This document shows, piece after piece, positions 25,999 through 40,200 of a DNA stretch of 64,000 nt. Source of the DNA: Setoptus koraiensis (lineage: Eukaryota > Arthropoda); the NCBI GenBank assembly GCA_048013815.1, contig CM106586.1, forward strand, positions 4,774,001 through 4,838,000. The letters run 5' to 3'. The translations under genes were made by a program, and so were the position numbers. Numbering within the stretch: the first letter of the stretch is position 1; every line of letters begins with the position of its first letter. The notes beneath the pieces were generated by a model. That model saw nothing but the letters and a program-made list of their open reading frames with translations. It did not search any database and had not been told where the DNA came from.

Positions 25999-28900
25999 GT
26001 AAGTAAAATAACAGTATGATAACAGTATAATAACGATATAATTATAGTATGATATGAATGTTGTGTCGGCTCACGACAGGCATCGGCTCACGCAAGCCGA
26101 TTGAGCGTGACAGTTTGTGTCAACTCGAGTTTGTCACCTGAGCACTCACCTGACGCCAGTCACAAACAATAACAATCAACAGCAACAACAACAACAGCAA
26201 CAACAACAACAACAACAAACATTCGCATCAACAACAACAGCAATCAGTAACAACGACCTAACACGACAACACTAACACAACATAACAACAGCAGCAGCAG
26301 CAACAACCGAAATAGCCAAATAATCATTGTAGTAAAACTTTTACAAGTGTCATGATGACACAAAGTTTGCATATTTATACATTGTTTGCGCTGTGCGTGA
26401 GTGGCACACGATTGCGCAACATTGTGCCAGATTATGAGCACATTATCCGCACATTAGGTTATGTAGGTGCGCAGCGATATTGGTACATGGTTGATATAAC
26501 GGTTATAACAGTTATATGCATATATAAATAGATAGATGTCGCTGGTGCGACAATTGTGAAAAAGTGAAGTTTTGCGCCACAAGTCACAATCAATTAGTTT
26601 GTGTGCTCGTGCAAGTTTCGTGCCGGCACACTGCAAACTGCTAATAATATTACATAACAGCACCAGCAACAACAACCGGCTCAATATCGGCATCGTGCGA
26701 CCCAATGTAGGCGTGTTGTCGCTGGTATCATTGTTGTTGTTGTTGTCGCTTGTGTGTGCTCATGTCAGCGACAACAACAATAATATCACTGCGATTATGT
26801 AATAATTGGATTAGACGTGCATTCAATTTATACTCTCTGGTCTTGACACTGTGCCCTTCTGTTCTGTGCCCTTCTGTTCTGTGCCCTTCTGTTGTGTGCC
26901 CTTCTGTTGTGTGCCGAGAAAGGTCAGCGGCCATCGCTGGAGTGCGTTTGTGCATGCTTGATTAGTGTTGGGCGGCGGCCGTAATTTGATAAGTCAAAAA
27001 CATATGCTAATTATTGGCACGGCCAACTGGTCACCAGTGAGCCATACGATGACACGAGCCATACGATGACACGAGCCATACGATGACATGAGCCATACGA
27101 TGAAATGAGCCATTTAACTGGCCGTCGATGGGCAGCTTAAAAACTGCTACTATCGCCGCTCCACTAATTAATATCACTGTTACACGTGTAGCCAATGGTG
27201 CGATACTGTCGCACCGATAGCCAAACAACAAAAGCGAGCTCGTTACCAACAAGATCGTTAGCGAGCTTGTTCCGCGTTGCACGTGGCGCCACCAGCTAAC
27301 AGGTTGGCTTGTTGCGGCGACAAGTGTTAGCAACCTGTGTGCATTTACGCTAATTTGCCTTATATTGCCGCACACACACACACACACATAGCGCATTACG
27401 TAACACGGTGTATATTACACAATGCACGTTGCGCCTAATATACACGTTACATAACATACACGTTACATAACATACTCGTTACATATGCACGTTATATATA
27501 ACGTGCACGTTATGCAATAGAGAGCACAACGAGTATTACGCCTGTAAAAACACGCCTGCCACGAGCTCTCTCTCTCTCTTGTCAATGAGCGTCACATCCA
27601 GCGACACGCACTGTCTATTTAGTGTCACGAGTCAGCTGACTGGCCGGCCGGTTGGCCTCGCATTGGCCTCGCATTGGCTAATCGCCCTTGGCCCAAATCC
27701 GGACTGGCCCAAATAAAGATTTGCTCGCAAATGCAATCGCATTGGCTGCTCGCTCGTCCGGCCCCCAGCTAACGAGCGGCCCGCGGCACAGCGACACCGC
27801 GCTGACAAGTTGGCCACTGTAATCCAATATGGCACACAGATAGACATGACATTTGTAACTGATACGTTCACACAGTCGCATGATCAGTCACCGATATCGC
27901 CCACTTTGCGCAGCGCTCATTTCGACACACTGTGCTGCCGATGTGATGTGATTGTGTGCTGTGCGAAATCACATCGGCGCCACCAGCGATATTGGCAAAA
28001 TCAATATCAACATCAGCATCAGATATTGCGTCAATCTCAAACTGTCGCCAAACATACACAGTGACATAGTGAGCCGCCATTATATCCGCTGGCCGGCTGG
28101 ACATTGGCCCCGTGCAACAATCGCTAGATAAACAATAACACGTGCAGCGTGCGAGCGTGCCTAATTTGCATAATGGACCCAGCTAACACACGCTGCACAT
28201 TTAGCTGCGTTGCCGCAAATGTCGGTGCATTAGCACCGCCGTCAGAGGGCCCGCCGACTGACCTCTCATTGGTTGCCGCTGACAACCAATGAGAGCCAAC
28301 AAAAACAATAACACACAAAAACAATTATTTTTTGCATTTTTGCCCGTGCATGCACGCCACGTCCGTCAACACGACCGAACCGGGCCGGTCGCACGGGCCG
28401 GCCGGCCGGGCGGTCGGGCCGTCGGCCAGCGGATATAAAGGCATGTACGGGCTGGCCAAGACCGACGCGGCAACGTGCGGTCATTCGCAATAAGACTTGT
28501 TTGTCACTTTTGTGTTTGTGTGATATATGGCAGCGTGTGTGTGTGTGTGTTTAATTTATTTGTTTTCTTCAGCTTAGCGTTGCCAATCATTTGATGTCAG
28601 CCGGTCACTCAGTCAGTCAGTGGGCCGGCCGTTGCCGTGGCTGTTGTGCCATTTTGGGGCCAGTGGGGCCGGCTGGGGCCCGCGCACTGGTTCGCTGGTG
28701 CGTGCATCTCGCCAATGCCAGTGGGCCAGTTGTCTGCTCGACTGCTCGGCTGGCCGCTGGCCGGATAAATGCGACGTGGTGGCCCCGTTTAGCTGACTGG
28801 CACGAGTGGCTTACGTGAGAATGCGCCGCAACGTCACACGTTACGTGCGCGGGCCCCGCGAGCTGGACAAGTCGTGATAAAAGTGCACGTTTGAAGCAAA

Positions 28901-31235
28901 TTTATGACAGTTGCTTGCTTCACCTGTCCTGTCATGTTTGTTTGCGTTAGTGCGAGTGTGCGTGTGTGTTGACTAACATATATCATTATTATGCCATTAC
29001 TGTTAATGGCGCCCATCCAAATAATTACATAATTTTTTGTTTGCTTGCCTCAGTTGTTGCCGGTTGTTGCCGGTTGTTGCCGGTTGGTTGCCGGTTGGTT
29101 GCTGGCAAGCCAGCAACAACAACAACTAAACGCAACGCCTTGCTGGCTGCAACAACTCATTTGCGCGTGTCAACATTGCGCCTGATTAACAATTCAATGC
29201 GGTCGATATGTCAATACGCTAATGGGTTTAACTGCTACTGGCTGGCCCCAATATGGCCCCCACACTCTGTGCCATACTGGCGATTGTCTTGATTTTATTG
29301 CGCTTTTTATATTACATTGCAAGCCCCCATTTGTTTGTCTGTTTGTCTGTTTGTTTGTTTGTTTGTCTGTTTGTCTGTTTGTTTGTTTGTTTGTTTGTTT
29401 GTTTGTTTGCTCGTTCGTTTGTTTGTCTGTCTGCAAGAATAATGTCACCTCGCTCACCTGTCTGCCGTTGGTCTGCCCACGGGACCCGTCCAAATACAAA
29501 ATGTAATACAACAAATCGCAAGCCGCACAAATGTTTTTTTCACAATAATCGGCTTATTGATTAGCCCTAAACTCATTTCTGCTCACTTGCTTATTATTCG
29601 CAATTCGCACTTTGTAGCAACATTGTAGCTGTTGCCAGATAAATACGGATAGCCGCTACCCACTGGGCGATACCCAATACCCAGCACTACCTAATACCTG
29701 CCTCATTGAGGGGCAAATCGCCTGACAGCATGACGCAAGCATGCGTGCAACTCACAAACAAACATTTAGTTGTTAATTATGCACATCAGTTATTATTAAT
29801 TATGCACATCAGTTATTATTAATTATGCATATCAGTTATTAATTAGAACATTCAGTTAGCCATTCCTTTTCATTTGTTTCACCACTGCTCATTTCATCAA
29901 CTGCTCATTTATTTTGTTATCAATGTCGCCCCCCGTCAACAAACCCGAACCCGTCACCCTCCTGTCACCAATTGGATTGTCCATTGAACGCACAACCGCC
30001 CGCCCGACTTGCGCCTCGATCGCTGATGCCCGGCCAACGCTGATGCCCGGCCAACGCTGATGACCGGCCAACGATGATGACGATCACTGTTAATTAATTA
30101 TAACGTGTCACTGAACGTGTTGCAACGTGACTGTGTCAGATCACAGTAAGTGCTCACTCAGTCTCATGTCGGGATTTAGTGATAGTGATCAAATGACTAA
30201 GAACAAATTCACAAGTTTGGCCGATCTCACAAAGCAACACCAACAAATGCAACAGCTACAACAACAACAGCACCACCAACAACAACATTTGAATATTAGC
30301 TCTACTAGTAACAATAGTCATAGCAGTAGTAGTAGTGGTAGTAGCGGAAGTAAAAACTGTGAGTACGTGCAACTAAACTCAATCGCTCAAGCGCTCTCAA
30401 CAATCGAGCCATTCGAGCTGGCGTCATGTAACATCGTGTAATAATCGTGATGTAACAACCATGTAACAACAAATGGCTGTTGTTGAATTAGGACTCAAGT
30501 CAAGTTACGACTCGTTGTCAGTGTCGTAACGAGTTACGACACTGACCACGCGTCTCACACACGCTGCCAGTGATAGCCAGTGATTTATCTCGGGCTGACC
30601 CATAATTTGCGATTCAAACTTTGGCAACGATTGCAGAGTCGCCAATGCAAAAAGTCGACTCAATTTACGCGATTTGCAATTTAATTCTCAGTTGGTTGTC
30701 ACTTAGTTTTCGGTTCGGTACAAAGTTTGAGAAAGTTTTTAAAACTTTCACACATTTGCAACTTGCCATCCAGTCTCACTGTATCTCGGTACATGCATCT
30801 GGGTGTACACTAAATGTACATTAGGACATTTAGAGATATTCATTGAGATACATTGAGAGATGTGTTAGATAATTAGAGTGTGTTCTCGCTGGCGATGTCG
30901 TGGGTGTCAGAGTTGACAAAACAAGTCCATTCGAGATAATGACAGTGAGCGAGCCAAAACAATGAGAGTGCAGGAGAGTGAAACTGCCAAAACAACTCAA
31001 ACTGCCAAACAAACTGCGTACGACATAAATTTCAATTAGCATACACTATTACCACTAATGAGCGTATCAAACTATAATAATAATGATAATAATATCACTG
31101 ATAAGCCAGCGAAACTAATTCATTTCTAACACACATACACACCATTGTAAACAATGTCACGTGTTGTCGTTGATGCATTCACGGCGGCCGCGAACGAGAC
31201 GCGCCCTTGTTGTGGCACCACCACCACCAACAACG

Positions 31236-31287
<52 letters not shown>

Positions 31288-34200
31288 CTACAAATCAATT
31301 AGTGTACGATCAAGACAACAACGGTCATCAACAACAACAGCTCATTGGCAACAGCAACAGCAGCGGCAGCTTCCGGTTGAAATCACTCGCCAATGAATCG
31401 TCGTTCAAGTCTTTTTCGTGCAACGCCAAATCGAAGCAGCAACAAAAATTGATCGCTCTGGATGGTTATTGCGGCAAGACAGCGGCCAAGTGGCCACTAG
31501 AGGGGGCGCTCAATGGGCCAACTAGGAATAAATCAGACACAAATAATGGTGAAAATAAAAAATCCTCGCCCGTGGCAATAAACAATGATACCGTTGTTTC
31601 GACAAACTTGACAAGCTTGACAAACTTGGCCAATGCAGTGATGGGCCAATGTGATCAGGGTGAAATGAAGGCACAAGCGCAACATGAAACAGTATCAACA
31701 GCAACAAAAATGCTGCTGTTTGCGTCGTCGGCTCAGTCGCATCAACGGCCGGCCAACAAACTGTTGGATTCGTATCTCTCTACAGGCGACAATGCAAACA
31801 CGACACTGCAAACCAGCGTCCACCAGCAAACAACAAACAATTTGCTCAACAAATTAGTGCCACCACCAGCAACAACACCACCAACAACAGCAGCAACACC
31901 GACAACAACAGCGACACCAACAACAGCGACACCAACAACAGCGACAGCGACAACGACAACAACGACAACGACACCAACAAAAAATCACGAACAATCACAG
32001 CTGTTCAGGTGTCACAATTTATTGTCGATGAAGGCACATTCAAGTTTTGAAACCAGTAAGACACCACAAACCACAACCAATCTCTAGTATGCAAACAGCT
32101 ATTGGTAACCTCAGCTGTAATGAGCCTGCTCGCTATGATAATATCATGTAGCTATACTAGCCATAATAATAACAGCCACTGCTTATTATAAATTTATAGC
32201 GCGACTTGCCGAGCTTGCCGACTTGTGAGCTTGCCGACTTGTGAGCTTGCTAGCATGGCCCTTCAGCGCTTGTCAAGGCGACGTTTATGCCGGCCCCAAT
32301 TAGAGCAACCAGTGTCATGTTAGCGGTTAGTGCCAAGCGATAGATGTCAACAGCAACAATAGATCAACCACGGACAATGATCAAGCAACAATGATCATCA
32401 ATCAATCAATCAAGACAGTGATAACAAAGCTAAACACGTGGTGCCAAACATTGTGGCCTCACTTTTGCGCCTTGCCAAGCACACACAAATCGGCTTAGAT
32501 GTGAATAGATTGCGTTAATTAGCCCCACAAAAAGACAGCAAAAAGACGACAAGACCTAGATTTTACACTGCGCTGCTGCTGCTTGTCGTTGGCTGTCCTT
32601 GTCGATACAAACTTTGTCGATACAAACTTTGTCGATACAAACTTTGTCGATACAAACTTTGTCGATACAAACTTTGTCGATACAAACTTTGTCGATACAA
32701 ACTTTGTCGATACAAACTTTGTCGCCCCAAGGACGGGCCCCACAAAACACGAGCATTGTGCTGCCAATTAGACTACTCATAATAGATTCATAATAATCAA
32801 TCAATAGATACTCATGTTGAGCATGCATGATGCCCGTTCGCTTGCCATTGTCGCCGTGACCCACTTTGCACCCAACACGCGCCGGCCCCATTTGCACGTG
32901 CTGGCGCGCGTTAAAAATAGCACCCGAAACTGGCACAACACAATAGCACCTGTTCTATTTTTGATGTTCAACAGAGGCGACTGTAATAATTTCAACAATT
33001 GTGCCATACGTGCTAATTACGTGCACGCGACGCTTTTTGTAACGTATTGTTTGTGATTATTATTTATTACTGGCGATTATTTATTATTTGCGAGCGCTTG
33101 TTTGTCAACGGGGGCCCCACCTCTCGTTTACTATTGTTAGGCTCACAACTGAGACAGGGCACAGACTGACTGTATGACCGAATACTGCTATGGCACACAG
33201 TTTGGCCAGGCAAGAGTTTAATGAATGACCTACAACAACAAATCTCTTCGGCTGTCACTTGTGACTCGCAGCTTGTTGTGAGCCGAACTGACCTCTCTGG
33301 TTCAATCAGTGAACTAGTGTTTATCGGGTTACTGTTTGTCGCAGGCCCGTCTGCGTTGGCCGCTACCTGAAGCGCCCCCAAGCGCCACTGACACATTATA
33401 ACAGTGTCACTGCTAGTTGGCAGTTGTGCCGCTGCAGGCTGCCTCGTGCTACTTTTCACTTTGCCTTGTGCTATTTTGGCTTGCCGCGTTGCCTGCAAAC
33501 AGACAAAATACGGATAAAATGCGGATAAAATGCGGATAAAATGCGGATGAAATGCGGATAACTACGTATGAAACGCGGATAAAATAAAATGTCTGCGGTG
33601 CTATGGTGCCACGCAGTGCACATAGCAAAGATCATTGCAGCACTAGCGGCAGATTACATGCTAGACGAAGGTGGAAAATAGAGCAAAGGCACTAATTACA
33701 TAATAGCGACAACAAAAAAGAAAACTTGATTTGTGGCACCGTTTCGGCCTGTCCGTTTTGTTTTTGTTTCCGTCTGGCCGCCCGGTGTGTGCCTAGCTCC
33801 GTTCGCGACTCCTCCTGGCGGCCACTGCTTCGTGTCGAGGTTGCACCACAATCACTTGATCATTATTACTAGCGTTGCGCAACCATTTTGAGCTGCTGCA
33901 TCCGCTGTTTGTCCGCTCGAACGGTGCACCAGCTCAAAATGGTTGTGTAATGAGCTTGTTTATACCCCCCTCTTATAATGAGCCTAATTATTAGTTAGCT
34001 GTTTGTTGCCCATACCATCGATCTACGTCCACAAGCCGCACAAGTCCCGTTATAAGTTATGAGTCTATCTATGGCTAGTTGTCAGCTGGCTAGTTGCAGT
34101 TTCGGCCAGTGCCCGTTTGGTGATTTAAATTTTTGCCCCGCTGTTGCTACTGTCATTATCAGCTGACCGGCATCAGCTGATAGTAACAGTAACCAGCAAC

Positions 34201-37200
34201 TAGCCCTAACTTTTATTATTATTATTGTTTTGTGTTTCATCTATCTATTAGTATTATCTTGATAAGAAAATTAGTTAGAAAACAACTCGCCAGCAGCTAC
34301 TATAAATTGATATCTAATAATTAGCCAGTAATTGTAGTTGCGCAACCGTGGATGTTTTGTTGAGCTTGTCACAGACAAATCGATTGATAACTGAGCAAAC
34401 TTTACTGGACGTTGAACAAAACACAGTTTGATTATATGTTTGAGTTAAGTTATTTCAACGCCAACCATCGCCACCCAATTAATGATACTGTTGCTCGTGT
34501 TGCATCGCTATTGTTTGCTACGTGTTTCATCACAACAATGTGACCTCTCTCATCCGGCAATAACCAATGAAATAAGATCAAGACACACAAATAACAATCG
34601 AGGCGTCTTGATTGTTTGTTTGTTGTTGTCGCAATCGGTTTGTTTGGGTCTGTCAGCCCATCTCAATCCGATGAATCTTCTGAATGATTGCCACTAATGA
34701 CAGTGTGACGCCTCGCAAAAATTGTATTGTCACGCCAATCATCCAATCAAACTGCCTCTCAAACAATTGCTGCCAATTAGGCCAATTAAATTGCCATCAA
34801 TCAAATCTCCGGGCAGCATGCAATTTGCTGCACCTTGCCAATTGTTACCCAGCTAACGGGTCTCGTCTTGATTCACTGCTAACCTGACCTCATTATAATT
34901 ATTGATTGATCAATCGGTGCAGTTATTAATTATACAGCCAGCATTCCATTATAGGCTAGATAGAGTAGAGCTTTGCCTCCCGAATTCGTCCAAATCTCAA
35001 ATCTCTCTCCTTACCTATGCTGCTGGTCGCTAGATACCCAACTAGATACCCGGCTAGATACCCGGCTAGATACCTGGCTAGATAGTCGGCTAGATGCTGG
35101 TCGTAAGAGGATGCAAAAAATCTCAACTGCAAAGATTTGTCCATTTGTCTGGCCACAGTATTTGATTTGCACTGATGCAGAGCAAAAAACAGCTAAATGG
35201 CCCATGCTGTGGAATTGACAAAAATACAAAAAACAATTTTAACAACAAATTTTTCTTTTGAAAACTCCACGTCAGGCGCAACACGCCAACTATTGTATTG
35301 TACAAGTGACTTGTTAATTTAGTTGCTGACTGAGCCAATCAACGAATAAATTAGGCCAATCAAGGCGCCACAAAAATAGACGACGATTAAATTAAAGCTT
35401 CATAAATTTGTGTAGATAAAATGAATTGCGAATTGCGCTTAGGCAGGCTGCTTGCAATCAATTGAATGCCAATGACACTAGCTGCTCCATTTATGTAATA
35501 TCTCATTGTAATCACTAAACTCTTACGTCTCATTTTATCCTCTCATCCAAATCGATGCTGTTTGCCTATTTGATTATTGATATCGATTGATGTCAATGTC
35601 GCTGGGCGCCCTATCAATCAATCGCGCGCGCACTTGCAACCGGATATTGGAAAAAAATTATGCAAACGACGCCACAAACGCATCTCACGCCGACCTCACC
35701 GTTTTTGATGGAAACAACCCGCGAAAACCCATGCGAAAATCCATGAAAACAAAAAACTCAATCAAAAAATATTTAAATCAGGCGTGCCAATATGGCTCCA
35801 GTTGCACATAGCGCCAATTAAGAATGAAAAGAATATAGTAGTATTATTTTTGCTAACATTTCGTGATATAACCGCCCTTAAAAATCCAATTGAAGACGAT
35901 TCAAATAGAAATTTAAGTAAATTTGCCAGATTAGCCAGGAGTGTCACAAGGTCTCGCTCTACGTTAGCATCACAAATATCGTCCAATTTACCAATAATAA
36001 AATCTCCCGAAATCAATGTCAGGACATCGCATTTTGGTCATGTAAGTCGCCACTCATCGCATGTCTATGCCAGCAGGCCGGGTGATATGATATTTTTGGC
36101 ATAGATGATGATTTCTGGACAATATTCACTATTATCGGCACTGACTAATTTTATTCTTGTCCATTTCACACTATTATCTGAATTTTTCCGAATCTTTGCG
36201 AATCTTTGCGAATCTTTGCGAATCTTTGCGAATCTTTGCGAATCTTTGCGAATCTTTGCGAAATTCGCCAAATGTTGCTAAATTCTGCCGAATGCCAAAT
36301 CGCAGCTCATGACCCTAAATGCCGAGGTATTGCCCCAGTACCGACAGGAGGCACCCAAAACTCCGCCCCACATTCTATTGCATTATTGTCTATTTAAGAC
36401 CGTTTGGGATTGGGTAATATTAGCTCTAACCTTCTACACAGCTATTATGGTGCCATTCAATGTTGCCTTCAAAAACAAAACCGCCGAAGACGTTAGCTTG
36501 CTCATTCTCGACAGGTGAGTCTACTTATTGGTATACGCTCACATCGGATGCCGATGTATCTCTCATATATGCATGCGATACAAGCATAATCTGCCCATCT
36601 GATTGCATGATTTGATTTGGGCAAGTCGAGCCACTGAAGTGTCATGACTTGACGGGCGCGACTACGCGTGAATATCCGGCGCGTATGTTTGTTTTGGCCT
36701 CATTGCAGCGAAACTAATCGATTACTATCCATATCTATCCATTGATCTATTCATGCTTGCACACTGCACATCGCATTGTTGCGCAACACACACACACACA
36801 CACACACACACATGTCCACAACAATCTTTTGCCAACGACAACACCGACAACAACGACAACAACGACAACAACGACAATAACGACAACAACGACAACTCGC
36901 CGCCGAAATTGAATTGACCGAATTGAATTAAATTGAACGGATCGGATCGTGTCGCATCGGATTGGCTTGGGTCGGATGCGATGAACGTGCCGCGAAACGC
37001 ATCGGCCCATTCAATGGAAATGGAAATTGAAATGAATTTGCGCAACGCAACAAAACGCAACCAATCGCAATGGATGCGCGGCGTGCAAATAAAATAGTAT
37101 TGTCGATGTTATATTTGCCATCGATATCTTGCTCAACTTTCACACAACATTCGTGGGACCCGGTGGAGAGGTTGTGTCCGATCCAAAATCTATCAGGATG

Positions 37201-40200
37201 AATTACCTAAAGACCTGGTTCCTCATAGATCTGTTATCCTGTTTGCCTTACGATGTTTTCAATGCGTTTGGAGCCGCCGAAGAAGTAAGTGAGCGCCAAT
37301 ATCTAGCCAGCACAGATTGTTGTTGCTCAGTGGGCCATCGGTGGCTGTCACTGACGTCAACCTATCCCTATTTGAGGTCTATTTGAGGGGTCCGCTCGAG
37401 CCAGTCGGTTATCGCTTGATCGGCGCTCGCTGGCCGGTCCGGGCCGGCTCGTTATCGCGCAACGTGAATCTTGATTTTAATCAACTTTTTCCTCATTTCG
37501 TTTCGTCTTTGTACCACCGGTTCATAACTCGCCGCTGTCGTTTCGCTGGCTCGTTTGCTGGCTCGTTTGCTGGCTCGTTTTCTGGCTCGTCTGCTGGCTC
37601 GTCTGCTGGCTCGCGTTTGCTGGCGAATCTCTGGAATACAATACAAATTTTTGGCAAATTTGTGATTCGTCAAATTGCTAAATTGTCGAATTGTTGAATT
37701 GTTACATTTAACAATTTATTTTGGATTTAAAAACTGTAACCGTTCGACTGGCGCCGCAACGCAGCAACAAGGAATCGGCTCGCTTTTCAGCGCCCTCAAA
37801 GTAATTCGTCTGCTGCGATTGGGCAGAATCGTCAGAAAATTAGACAGGTACCTAGAGTATGGGGCGGCCATGTTGCTGCTGCTATTGTGCTTTTACATGC
37901 TGGTGGCGCATTGGATGGCCTGCATATGGTACCATATAGGGCGCACCGATGGCGAGTACGGCATGCGACACAGTTGGGTGTGGAAAGTGGGCAACGTCAC
38001 GGGCGTAAGTAACTTTTATTATAAGTAAATTATTAAATTAATTAGCGATCAACTTTAATTAGGGCGCGCTCATTACGACGACTAACTGCTGTGTTCACTT
38101 GTGTGCCCATTTCATCCATTCTGCTGGCTGTTTTATCCGTTCTGCTGCGCATTTTATCCACGCTGCGCCGCATGCAGAATCCCTTTGAGCCCATCAACAA
38201 AAACATGACTTTCCCGAGAGAACTGATCGGCGGTCCAGTGAGATTCACCATGTATGTTACGTCATTGTATTTCACCATGACTTGCATGACCAGCGTGGGC
38301 TTCGGCAACGTGTCGCCCGAGACGGATAATGAGAAAATATTCACGATAATCATGATGGTCATTGGGGGTAAGTGGCGCCGCGAGTGCATTTTATACTATC
38401 ACTATATTACTACTATATTATCACTGGTATCATTACTGTGAATTTGTGAATTCGTGAATTTGCATTCACAAGTTCCAGTTCGCGTTTCCACGACACCTCA
38501 ACTAATTCCAAACGTTTTATCCGGCATCCGACATCCCATATCCGTCGTCCGTCGTCCGTTGTCCCTTACGCGACGTATCGCGCCCCCGAACAGCGCTCCT
38601 GTACGCCACCATTTTCGGTCATGTCACCACCATCATACAGCAGATGATGTCGGCCACGGCCAGATATCATGACATGCTGAACAACGTTAGAGAATTTATG
38701 AAATTACACGAAGTGCCTCATACTCTGAGAGAGCGCGTGATGGATTATGTTGTCAGCACTTGGGCCATGACCAAGGGCATCGACTCAAAGAAGGTGCTCA
38801 GTTATGTGCCCAAGGATATGAACGCCGATATTTGTGTCCATTTAAACAGGAAAGTGTTCAACGAACATCCCGCCTTTAGACTGGCCAGCGACGGTTGCTT
38901 GCGCGCCCTCGCCACAGAATTTGTTATGGATCATAGCGCGCCAGGTGATTTGTTGTATCATGTTGGCGAAGTGATTGAATCATTGTGTTTTGTTGTCAGT
39001 GGCTCGCTAGAGGTCATACAAGACGAAGAAGTGGTGGCCATTTTAGGCAAGGGCGACGTATTTGGGGACGCCTTTTGGCAATATCCCGAGCCAGATCCAA
39101 AAGATAATATGAACCCGCCGCCCGAGTATACGTCGACGGCAAACGTGAGAGCGCTCACCTATTGTGATTTGCATGCCATTAAACGGGAGGGATTGATGCG
39201 GGTCTTGAACAGTCATCGCACATTCAGGACCTCGTTCTCTAACCGGCTCATACTGACCTACAATTTGCGCAACAGGGTAAGCCACCAATCCACTCAACAA
39301 CTGATAATCATAATAATTTCATAATATTATAAATTATGATATGATAAATAATACTATTGAATCAATGTTTTCGCTCCCGTTAGATAATCTTCCGCAAGGT
39401 GGCCGACCTGAAACACGAACAAGAACTGGACGAAATGCAACAGAATCATCCGCAACCGGAAATAAGCCAAAATCACATGATCAGACGGTTGGTGTCGAAA
39501 TTCCGCAAACCGTCCGACGCAACAGCGGCAACGCTACTCGGTAGCGCTAGCTCCAATACCCTCCAGGTACCGCCCGCTCACTTGCCCACCATCAGCGGCT
39601 CGGTCAGTATCGACATAGATCCGTCGGCCACCACAAAGCCGGGCGACTCCGCTACGGGCGGCCAGCGAAGCGGCACCTCTAGCCTAGAGGGCGCCCATCA
39701 TCAGCCCGTGGCATTGCCCAATATTCAGCGCAGCCTCATGGGCAGCAAGAGCCGCTGGTCGCAATTGGTGGCGTCGGCGGCCGCGGGTGCCGGGTCCGCT
39801 GGCGCTGCGGCGGCGGCCGCCGCCGCCGCAAAGCCGGCTCAGTCAACTTATACGGCGCCAACATCAAACCTTCGCGCCCTGTTGGACATACAAGGCGAGG
39901 ATGGCAGCGGCTCGAACTCGGGCCAGAACGCCGAGCAAGCGGGCGCCAGGCGCGACGGTGACGACGAGCTCGACGAAAATTACCTTCGTCCCGGCGGCAA
40001 GGGTCACCAGGCCATTCTGGACAACATGGACAAAAGGTGAGCGCGCCAGAACCTGTTCTCCAGAACTCGTGGGCATTTTCTCTAGAATCCAGTTGAGAGT
40101 TTCTGCAGAGTTGGCCGCTCTGCGGATCCGCGTTTCCGGCCACTCGATCGAATGTAAACTAACGCACACTTAATATCCCCTTTGCCCCCTCTGTGCAGGT

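Larger units (their letters stand above)
25999..30146 (+). other. eag intron, proximal part
   Basis: Intronic sequence after the first PAS exon. It holds CAA/CAG-rich tracts (about 26170-26310), a 15-bp GTGCCCTTCTGTTCT repeat (26858-26918), a 17-bp GAGCCATACGATGACAC repeat (27035-27112), a CA run (27370-27388), TTACGTAA (27396-27403), palindromes at 27486-27507 and 28263-28295, a GTTGCCGGTT repeat (29055-29100), a TTTG/TCTG array (29331-29427) and three copies of a roughly 27-base ATTAATTATGCACATCAG unit (29768-29840). No protein is recognised. Confidence 0.65.
32056..35781 (+). other. eag intron, distal part
   Basis: Intronic sequence up to the acceptor before 35782 (TTTAAATCAG). It holds a 15-bp tandem array (32601-32720), a GCGGATAAAAT repeat (33508-33590), hairpins at 33881-33944 and about 34140-34200, and a roughly 12-bp CTAGATACCCGG repeat (35033-35098). 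The last GGGCCC of the upstream cluster is near 33111. From about 33.5 kb the DNA becomes more AT-rich. No protein is recognised. Confidence 0.65.

Noticed and set aside
32601-32720. CRISPR-like repeat array
   Set aside because: Contiguous 15-bp units without spacers, in a eukaryotic intron.
33067-33498. 143-codon minus-strand frame in the eag intron
   Set aside because: No motif, no splice context, and composition like the flanks.
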